DNA of 9,460 nt. It comes from an uncultured Lachnospiraceae bacterium. Lineage in GTDB: Bacteria > Bacillota > Clostridia > Lachnospirales > Lachnospiraceae. Position 1 is the stretch's first letter, and every line of letters starts with the position of its first letter. This document shows, piece after piece, positions 4,782 through 9,460 of this stretch. The position numbers and the translations under genes were made by a program. Where the stretch lies: NCBI GenBank assembly GCA_910577765.1, contig CAJTOV010000145.1, positions 1 to 9,460 of the forward strand, given 5' to 3'. The notes below the pieces were generated by a model. The model was not told the origin of the DNA, did no database searches, and saw only the letters and a program-made list of their open reading frames with translations.

Positions 4782-7508
4782 ATGGATAAATACGAATTTA
4801 ACATAAAAGTGGAACAGATACGGAAGCTTGTGAATAAGGGCGACTATGGCACAGCCATGAAGATTGCGGACACCATCGACTGGAAGAAAGTCCACAATGC
4901 CAACCTGCTGTCCATGGTTGCCCAGGTATATGAGAAGAATGAGGAATACCAGGATGCCAAAGACATCCTGCTTCTTGCATTTGAGCGGGCGCCTATTGGC
5001 AAGCGCCTGCTTTACAAGCTGACCGAACTTGCCCTGAAAGAGGGAAATGTAGAAGAAGCCGAAGGCTATTACCGGGAGTTCTGCGACCTGGCCGGAGACG
5101 ATCCCCGCCAGCAGCTTCTCCGCTACCAGATTCTGAAGCAGAAGCAGGCCCCTCTGGCCCAGCTGATCAGTTCCCTGGAAAACTACACCTCCGAGGAGCT
5201 GGACGAAAAGTGGCTCTATGAGCTGGCAGAGCTGTACCACAAAGCCGGGGATTCTGCCCGGTGCGTGGCTGCCTGCGACAAGATTATGCTGATGTTCGGC
5301 CTGGGCAAGTATGTGGACAAAGCCATGGATTTAAAGATCCAGTACTCCCCCCTGACCCAGTACCAGATGGATCTGGTAGAGAACCGGGACAAATACGAAG
5401 CCAGACTCCGGGCCGTGGAGCAGGATTATCAGGGCGGTTCCAGAAATGAAAAAGACCGCCGCCCCGCCGCCGCCCCGCCGGTTTCCCGTCCGGCCCAGGC
5501 CATCCGGCAGCCGGAGCCGGAAGCAGCATACCCGGCAGCCGGAGTCTATGGAACCGGTCAGGCAGAAGCGGTCCGGGAAAGAACCGTGCTGCCGGAGACT
5601 GTGCAGCCGGAAGCCGCACAGGTCCAGGTAAGAACCGTGGAGCCGGAGACCGCACAAGTCCAGGAAAGAACCGCGTTGCCGGAGACCGCACAGACAGCGT
5701 CCGCGTTTCCGGGGACCGGCCATCCGGAACTGGAGGCCGCATACGGGGTGGCAGGATTCCAGGACGCCGATGAGGAAGAGATGGCATACGAAGCAGACGG
5801 ATTCCAGGATGCCGGCCAGGAGGAAGCGGTATACCAGGCAGCGGGAACCTGTGGAGCCGTTCCGGCAGAGCCCCCGTACACCGCAGCGGGAACCTGTGGA
5901 GCCGTTCCGGCAGAGCCCCCGTACACCGCAGCGGAAGCTTGTGAGACTGCCCCGGCAGCAGCCCCTGCTTACAGGGCCCAGGAAGACCTTTACGGTGCCC
6001 CGGGGGGCAATGTCCCGGCCATGCACACGGTGTACGGCCAGGGCAGTCTGGAAAATGCGGTAAAGCAGGCAGAGACCCAGGCAACGCTGGCCCGGGAGAT
6101 GTCCCGCCTGGCAGAACAGGGCGTGGAAGACCCGGCTCCGGCAGCCGATGACATGGGCAAGACCCGGGTGCTTACCGCCATCCGGCGTACGGTCCAGGAA
6201 AATCCCGTGCCGGAGCCGGCGGAAGCTCCCGGAACCCGGCAGATTCCGGCCCAGCCGGAGGCAGCCGGGCGCCAGACAACCGATTATCCGGCCCCCGCGG
6301 CCAGTGGGCTTGTGGAGGGTCCTATGCCCCAGGGGCAGACCTCCGGTACAGCGGCATTTCCGGGAAATGCATCCGGTCAGGGGGCATTCCAGGATACCGT
6401 TGTCGGCGGAGCGGCGGTTCCGGCCCCCGCATCCGCCCCGTCCCAGGCCGGGGTCACCCAGGCACCGGAAACACCGGCTCCGGCCCCCGGAGTACGGAAT
6501 ATCGGGGATTACGTGATTATAGAAGCGCGGATGCCGGAGCGGGGGCTGGCTATGGCCACAGCCATTCTCAAGCAGATCCGCAAGGAGACCGGAATCCGGA
6601 ACCCGGTGGCCAAGATCACCGGCTCCAGGCTGAACCGGATCGGGGTCCAGGCCAGTGCCCAGAAGCTGGCAGGCAAGGATCTGATGATTGAAGAGGCCGG
6701 AGACCTGGAACCGGGCAGGGTTCAGGAACTGGAAGATATGATGACCCGGAACCAGTATGGCATGCGGGTGATTCTTCTGGACAATCCCAAGCAGCTGCAG
6801 ATGTTCTGCAACCGGCATCTTTCCTTTGCAGAGCGATTTGACTATATCGGATGTGAAGACTACCAGTCCGGGGAAGAAGCCCAGGAGTCTGCCCAGGCGG
6901 AGCCGGCTGTTATGCCGGGTACCGGCCAGAACCGGACCTCCGGGGAGGGTGTTTCCGGCGGAGTTCTGGATGCGTCCAGGACCGGAACTGCCACAGGCGC
7001 CGGCAGTGCCGCAGATTCGGCCAGGACCGGCAGAACCGCAGACCCGGCTGTTTCCGGCGTTTCCCCGGACGCAGCCAGAACAGGAGGCACTGCGGCATCT
7101 GCGCCCCAGGAACCGGACGACCGTCCGGTCCGCCACATTGTGCCGGTCCGGGACGGAGCCATGCGGGCACCGGATATGATGAGCTATGGGGAGCCCCCTG
7201 CGGACGAAGGCATTTCCGACGAATACCAGGAAGAAATGGATATCGACGAATTTGCCCAGTACGCATGTAAATATGCTTCGGAGATCGACTGCAGCATCAC
7301 CGGGAAAAGCATGCTGGCCCTGTACGAGCGGATTGAGATCATGGAAGAAGACAGCATTCCCCTGACGCGGGAGAATGCGGAGGCTCTGATTGAGGAGGCC
7401 GCAGACCGGGCAGAGAAGCCCTCCCTGGGCCGGCGTATCCGGGGGCTCTTCTCATCCAAATACGACAAACAGGGGATGCTGATCCTGAAAGAGGAGCATT
7501 TTATTTAA
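4782..7508 (+). CDS. Large TPR-like protein with degenerate AAA+-like module, function unknown
   Basis: I do not recognise a named family for this 908-residue protein. The start is well supported: AAGGAG (4768-4773), 8 nt before the ATG. Residues 1 to about 215 are helical pairs resembling tetratricopeptide repeats (for example about 43-76, 77-110 and 143-175). Residues about 216-570 are a Pro/Ala/Glu/Gly-rich, probably disordered linker with short repeats, including an exact 45-bp duplication. Residues about 575-695 form an ordered module: DYVIIEAR (576-583), LMIEEAGDL (634-642, like a Walker B with Glu-Glu), GMRVILLDNP and ERFDYIGCEDY (ending at 694, like the arginine-containing end of CbxX/CfxQ-type AAA+ cores). 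No GxxxxGK[ST] P-loop is present, so ATP hydrolysis is unlikely. A second linker precedes a helical C-terminal module (about 811-900) that resembles an AAA+ lid. There is no signal peptide or membrane helix, so it is probably cytosolic. A scaffold or adaptor role is inferred from the architecture. Confidence 0.85.
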   Translation: MDKYEFNIKVEQIRKLVNKGDYGTAMKIADTIDWKKVHNANLLSMVAQVYEKNEEYQDAKDILLLAFERAPIGKRLLYKLTELALKEGNVEEAEGYYREFCDLAGDDPRQQLLRYQILKQKQAPLAQLISSLENYTSEELDEKWLYELAELYHKAGDSARCVAACDKIMLMFGLGKYVDKAMDLKIQYSPLTQYQMDLVENRDKYEARLRAVEQDYQGGSRNEKDRRPAAAPPVSRPAQAIRQPEPEAAYPAAGVYGTGQAEAVRERTVLPETVQPEAAQVQVRTVEPETAQVQERTALPETAQTASAFPGTGHPELEAAYGVAGFQDADEEEMAYEADGFQDAGQEEAVYQAAGTCGAVPAEPPYTAAGTCGAVPAEPPYTAAEACETAPAAAPAYRAQEDLYGAPGGNVPAMHTVYGQGSLENAVKQAETQATLAREMSRLAEQGVEDPAPAADDMGKTRVLTAIRRTVQENPVPEPAEAPGTRQIPAQPEAAGRQTTDYPAPAASGLVEGPMPQGQTSGTAAFPGNASGQGAFQDTVVGGAAVPAPASAPSQAGVTQAPETPAPAPGVRNIGDYVIIEARMPERGLAMATAILKQIRKETGIRNPVAKITGSRLNRIGVQASAQKLAGKDLMIEEAGDLEPGRVQELEDMMTRNQYGMRVILLDNPKQLQMFCNRHLSFAERFDYIGCEDYQSGEEAQESAQAEPAVMPGTGQNRTSGEGVSGGVLDASRTGTATGAGSAADSARTGRTADPAVSGVSPDAARTGGTAASAPQEPDDRPVRHIVPVRDGAMRAPDMMSYGEPPADEGISDEYQEEMDIDEFAQYACKYASEIDCSITGKSMLALYERIEIMEEDSIPLTRENAEALIEEAADRAEKPSLGRRIRGLFSSKYDKQGMLILKEEHFI
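5838..5927 (+). repeat. Exact 45-bp tandem duplication in the linker
   Basis: The unit starting GCAGCGGGAACCTGTGG occurs at 5838-5882 and again, identical over all 45 bases, at 5883-5927; a third, diverged beginning follows at 5928. It encodes two identical 15-residue blocks, AAGTCGAVPAEPPYT (residues 353-367 and 368-382). Being in frame and identical, it looks like a recent slippage or recombination event in a disordered region. Confidence 0.95.
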
Positions 7509-7516
7509 AAATGTAA

Positions 7517-7539
7517 CGGTTCAGGGAAAATCTGAGCCG
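7517..7539. repeat. Intergenic stem-loop before the HAD gene
   Basis: CGGTTCAG (7517-7524) pairs with CTGAGCCG (7532-7539) over 8 bp, with one G-T pair and a 7-nt loop. On the + strand no T-run follows. On the - strand the hairpin would be followed by TTACATTTTT, a weak terminator shape, but there is no gene on that strand. It sits in the 63-nt gap after the large TPR-like gene and may be an mRNA-processing element. Confidence 0.4.
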
Positions 7540-7571
7540 CTGCCCACAATAAGACAAGGAAGTAATTACAC

Positions 7572-8408
7572 ATGGATATTCGCTTGATTGCACTGGATCT
7601 GGACGGAACACTTCTGGACAGCCGGAAATGCCTTTCCCAGAGGAATTATGCAGTATTGCAGGAATGTATGCGCCGGGGAATCGAGATTGTCCCCTGTACC
7701 GGGCGGATCTGGCAGGGAGTTCCCGATTCCGTGCGGCTGATGCCTGGAATCCACTACGCCATTACCATCAATGGAGCCGTGGTGGAGCAGGTGGAGACCG
7801 GGGAAATTCTTGATGAGAGAAAATTCCCCCTTGAAACGGCCCTGGAGATTCTGGAGCTTGCCAAATCTTTTGACACCATGTACGATGCCTATGCCGGAGG
7901 ACTGGCCTTCGGGGAAGCCCGGTTCATGGACCATATGGACCGGTACGGGATTCCGTCCCAGCTGCAAAGCATGGTACGGTCCACCCGTCAGGTGGTCCCG
8001 GATGTCATGGCCAAAGTCCGGGAGCTGAACTGTCCGGTGGAGAAGATCAACTATTTCTTCGGAGACCTGGAGGAACGCATGCGGGCCAGAAAGGCTCTTG
8101 AACAGCGGGAGGATCTGGTAATCAGCGCCTCTTTCCCCTACAATCTGGAGCTGAACACCCCGGGGGCTACCAAAGGGGAAGCCATTCAGCGGCTTGCAAA
8201 GCATCTGGGGCTTTCCGGAGAACAGACCATGGGCTTTGGCGACGGGGAAAATGACGTGACCACCATGACCATGAGCGGTTTTGGGGTTGCCATGAGCAAC
8301 GGCATGGAGGTGGTAAAGCAGGCAGCAGATTATATTACCTTGTCCAATGATGAGGACGGAGTGGCAGAGGCCATCGAAAAGTTTGTATTGAAACGAAGTG
8401 GAGAGTAA
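7572..8408 (+). CDS. Cof-type HAD-superfamily hydrolase
   Basis: Cytosolic phosphatase of the haloacid dehalogenase superfamily, subclass IIB (Cof/YidA-like), which usually removes phosphate from sugar phosphates or other small phosphorylated metabolites. All four motifs are visible in the 278 residues: motif I DLDGTLLD (9-16, nucleophile Asp9 and acid/base Asp11), motif II Thr43 in CTGR, motif III Lys201 in GATKGEAI, and motif IV GDGEND (223-228, Mg-binding Asp224 and Asp228). The C2-type cap occupies about residues 85-190. The length is normal and all catalytic residues are present. AAGGAAG (7556-7562) lies 9 nt before the start. Its stop codon directly abuts the ATG of the cvpA-like gene, so the two are probably translated together. 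Substrate specificity cannot be read from the sequence, so no gene symbol is given. Confidence 0.95.
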   Translation: MDIRLIALDLDGTLLDSRKCLSQRNYAVLQECMRRGIEIVPCTGRIWQGVPDSVRLMPGIHYAITINGAVVEQVETGEILDERKFPLETALEILELAKSFDTMYDAYAGGLAFGEARFMDHMDRYGIPSQLQSMVRSTRQVVPDVMAKVRELNCPVEKINYFFGDLEERMRARKALEQREDLVISASFPYNLELNTPGATKGEAIQRLAKHLGLSGEQTMGFGDGENDVTTMTMSGFGVAMSNGMEVVKQAADYITLSNDEDGVAEAIEKFVLKRSGE

Positions 8409-9137
8409 ATGGAACTGATTATGGAACACTGGCTGTCCATGACCGTAGGCATCTACCTGGTGGTAATGGTTCTTTATGGACACTACCGGGGCTTTCTGCG
8501 TATGGCAGTCAGCCTTGGGGCACTGGTCATCAGTATCGTTACCGTTCGGGTGGCAATGCCTCATGTGACCGTATTTTTAAAGGAAAACACAGGGATTCAC
8601 ACCATGGTGCGCCAGTCTGTGATGAAGGCAGCCCAGGAGATGGGGCCGGAGTCCGGCTGGCTGGAGGAGGTGCAGCTTCCGGCGGCCCAGAGGCAGATTA
8701 TAGAAGGCCTGCAGCTTCCCCAGTCCCTGAAGGATGCCCTGATTGAGAACAACAACCGGGAAATCTACCAGATGCTTGGGGTAGATACCTTTTTCGATTA
8801 CATGGCATCCTATCTGGCAGACCGGGTCCTGAATCTGGCTGCCACAATACTTTTGTTTGTGATCGTGTTTGCGGGTCTGCGTATTCTGGTGCGGTGCCTG
8901 GACCTGGTTTCCAGGCTGCCGGTGATTCACGGTCTCAACCAGATCGCCGGTGCCATTCTGGGGGGCTGTCAGGGACTTCTGTACCTGTGGACCGCCTGCC
9001 TGGTAGTGGATCTGTGCTATAGGGCCGCCTGGTGCCAGGCCATCCATGCCCAGATCCAGGGAAGCCTGTGGCTGACCTTTCTGTACCGGCACAATCTTCT
9101 GAGCTGGATGTTTTTCAGAATCCTGGAGCATGTCTGA
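8409..9137 (+). CDS. CvpA family membrane protein
   Basis: Integral membrane protein of 242 residues resembling the CvpA (colicin V production) family. Four hydrophobic stretches are visible at about 8-23, 31-50, 140-161 and 179-202. The family-like features are the charged GHYRGFLR turn after the first helix (24-31) and the segment LPVIHGLNQIAGAILGGCQG (170-189) leading into the last helix. A hydrophilic, helical insertion (about 57-130) lies between helices 2 and 3. The ATG immediately follows the HAD stop codon, with TGGAG (8399-8403) inside the preceding gene as ribosome-binding site. CvpA homologues have been linked to colicin export and envelope-stress tolerance in Enterobacteria; no role can be assigned here, and no bacteriocin gene is nearby. 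Confidence 0.8.
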   Translation: MELIMEHWLSMTVGIYLVVMVLYGHYRGFLRMAVSLGALVISIVTVRVAMPHVTVFLKENTGIHTMVRQSVMKAAQEMGPESGWLEEVQLPAAQRQIIEGLQLPQSLKDALIENNNREIYQMLGVDTFFDYMASYLADRVLNLAATILLFVIVFAGLRILVRCLDLVSRLPVIHGLNQIAGAILGGCQGLLYLWTACLVVDLCYRAAWCQAIHAQIQGSLWLTFLYRHNLLSWMFFRILEHV

Positions 9138-9141
9138 CGGA

Positions 9142-9212
9142 CCGTATGCCCGCGACCGCTGCATTTTCTTACGGTCAGCGCGGTAAACGCGCGGACTTGT
9201 CTGAACTGTTAC
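9142..9212 (+). repeat. Dispersed intergenic repeat, copy B
   Basis: A 71-bp element from CCGTATGCCCGCGACC to CTGAACTGTTAC, beginning only 4 nt after the cvpA-like stop codon. It matches copy C at 64 of 71 positions with no indel. Internal pairings are GACCG with CGGTC and GCGCG with CGCGC around a GTAAA loop. There are no open frames of note. No U-tract terminator is visible after the operon, so these hairpins may mark the transcript end. Confidence 0.88.
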
Positions 9213-9251
9213 CCTTGGGTGTAACAGTTCAGATACCCCTTGAACTGTTAC
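9201..9251. repeat. Perfect 12-bp inverted repeat with an alternative partner
   Basis: CTGAACTGTTAC (9201-9212), the end of copy B, is the perfect reverse complement of GTAACAGTTCAG (9221-9232) with an 8-nt spacer. A second GAACTGTTAC at 9242-9251 could pair with the same GTAACAGTTC, so two exclusive hairpins are possible. No T-run follows either of them. Confidence 0.8.
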
Positions 9252-9294
9252 GGCATACGGCCATTTGGAATCGCTTCGCGATGGGCCGTATGCC
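9252..9294. repeat. Long hairpin joining repeat copies B and C
   Basis: GGCATACGGCC (9252-9262) and GGCCGTATGCC (9284-9294) are perfect 11-bp arms, and the centre holds a second perfect stem, ATCGC (9270-9274) with GCGAT (9278-9282). The right arm overlaps the first 9 bases of copy C. The same CCGTATGCC also begins copy B. Confidence 0.85.
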
Positions 9295-9356
9295 CGCGAC
9301 CGCTACGTATTCTTACGGTCAGCGCGGTGAACGCGCAGACCTATCTGAACTGTTAC
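9286..9356 (+). repeat. Dispersed intergenic repeat, copy C
   Basis: A 71-bp element of the same length and layout as copy B (64/71 identical) and 53/55 identical to the overlapping part of copy A. Its GCGCG/CGCGC stem has a GTGAA loop instead of GTAAA, so the stem is preserved while the loop changes. It ends in CTGAACTGTTAC, about 40 bp before the promoter of the next gene. Confidence 0.88.
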
Positions 9357-9388
9357 AATACTGCCCCTGCGGACGCGGATAGAAACTT

Positions 9389-9418
9389 ACGGCGGCGTTT
9401 ACAAGGTAAATTTGCCGT
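9389..9418. promoter_or_regulatory. Possible operator palindrome over the right-edge promoter
   Basis: Outer arms ACGGC (9389-9393) and GCCGT (9414-9418) enclose inner arms TTTAC (9398-9402) and GTAAA (9406-9410) around AAG. The inner left arm is part of the -35 box, so a bound dimeric repressor could block the promoter. It may equally be a chance arrangement, as the arms are short and the spacing is slightly asymmetric. Confidence 0.35.
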
Positions 9419-9426
9419 GTTATAAT
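9398..9426 (+). promoter_or_regulatory. Sigma-A-type promoter for the next gene (outside the window)
   Basis: TTTACA (9398-9403) and a perfect TATAAT (9421-9426) are spaced by exactly 17 bp. Transcription would begin near 9432. A purine-rich AAGGAAAG at 9444-9451 and GAAGG at the last five bases suggest a start codon at or shortly beyond base 9461. The gene itself cannot be identified from this window. Confidence 0.8.
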
Positions 9427-9460
9427 CAAGCAGATAAATCGTTAAGGAAAGAATCGAAGG

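Noticed and set aside
5331..7136. A 601-codon open frame on the - strand opposite the large TPR-like gene.
   Set aside because: It lies over the GC-rich, repetitive linker, where biased codons (GCC, CCG, GGC, GAA) avoid stops in other frames. The translation is low-complexity, has no recognisable domain, and the + strand gene has a good ribosome-binding site and ordered domains.
7517..7539. Terminator between the large TPR-like gene and the HAD gene.
   Set aside because: No T-tract follows on the + strand; the T-rich side belongs to the - strand, where no gene ends.
8409..9137. Bacteriocin production locus suggested by the CvpA family name.
   Set aside because: CvpA-like proteins are widespread housekeeping membrane proteins; no precursor peptide, immunity or transporter gene is present here.
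9142..9356. CRISPR array at the right edge.
   Set aside because: There are only two long, hairpin-rich repeats with a spacer-like interval that itself consists of inverted repeats, no short regular repeat-spacer pattern, and no cas genes.

Overview
The window looks like chromosomal DNA of a moderately GC-rich member of the Clostridia, most likely family Lachnospiraceae. An affiliation near Enterocloster / the Clostridium clostridioforme group is a guess based on gene order, the long SRP RNA, codon style and the intergenic repeats; no search was possible. All protein genes lie on the + strand. Nothing indicates a phage, plasmid, transposase or CRISPR array.

Left part (1-713): a copy of a dispersed, structured intergenic repeat is cut by the window edge (1-55). 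It is followed by a near-consensus sigma-A promoter, a Gram-positive-type large SRP RNA gene (about 145-410) and a rho-independent terminator. Next come a perfect 10-bp inverted repeat and a second promoter, whose transcript would begin with two strong stem-loops ahead of a 6-phosphofructokinase gene.

Middle (714-4676): pfkA-type phosphofructokinase, then dnaX (clamp-loader tau subunit), the YbaB/EbfC nucleoid protein and recR, the last two joined by a 1-bp TGATG overlap. SRP RNA followed by dnaX-ybaB-recR is a classic Firmicutes order; here a glycolytic gene sits between the SRP RNA and dnaX.

Right part (4782-9137): a 908-residue unrecognised protein with N-terminal TPR-like helices, a long Pro/Ala/Glu-rich linker, a module resembling a AAA+ core that has lost its P-loop, and a C-terminal helical module. 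Then follow a Cof-type HAD phosphatase and, directly after its stop codon, a four-helix CvpA-family membrane protein. Close spacing and good ribosome-binding sites suggest that dnaX through cvpA form one or a few overlapping transcripts; no U-tract terminator is visible between them.

Right edge (9138-9460): two further copies of the dispersed repeat (71 bp each, 64/71 identical) alternate with perfect inverted repeats. A near-consensus promoter with an overlapping palindrome and a ribosome-binding site follow, for a gene that starts just beyond the window.

The core genes are ordinary. The points that merit attention are the pseudo-AAA+ protein in the recR neighbourhood, the structured repeat family flanking the locus, the double hairpin leader of pfkA and the unusual active-site signature of the phosphofructokinase.
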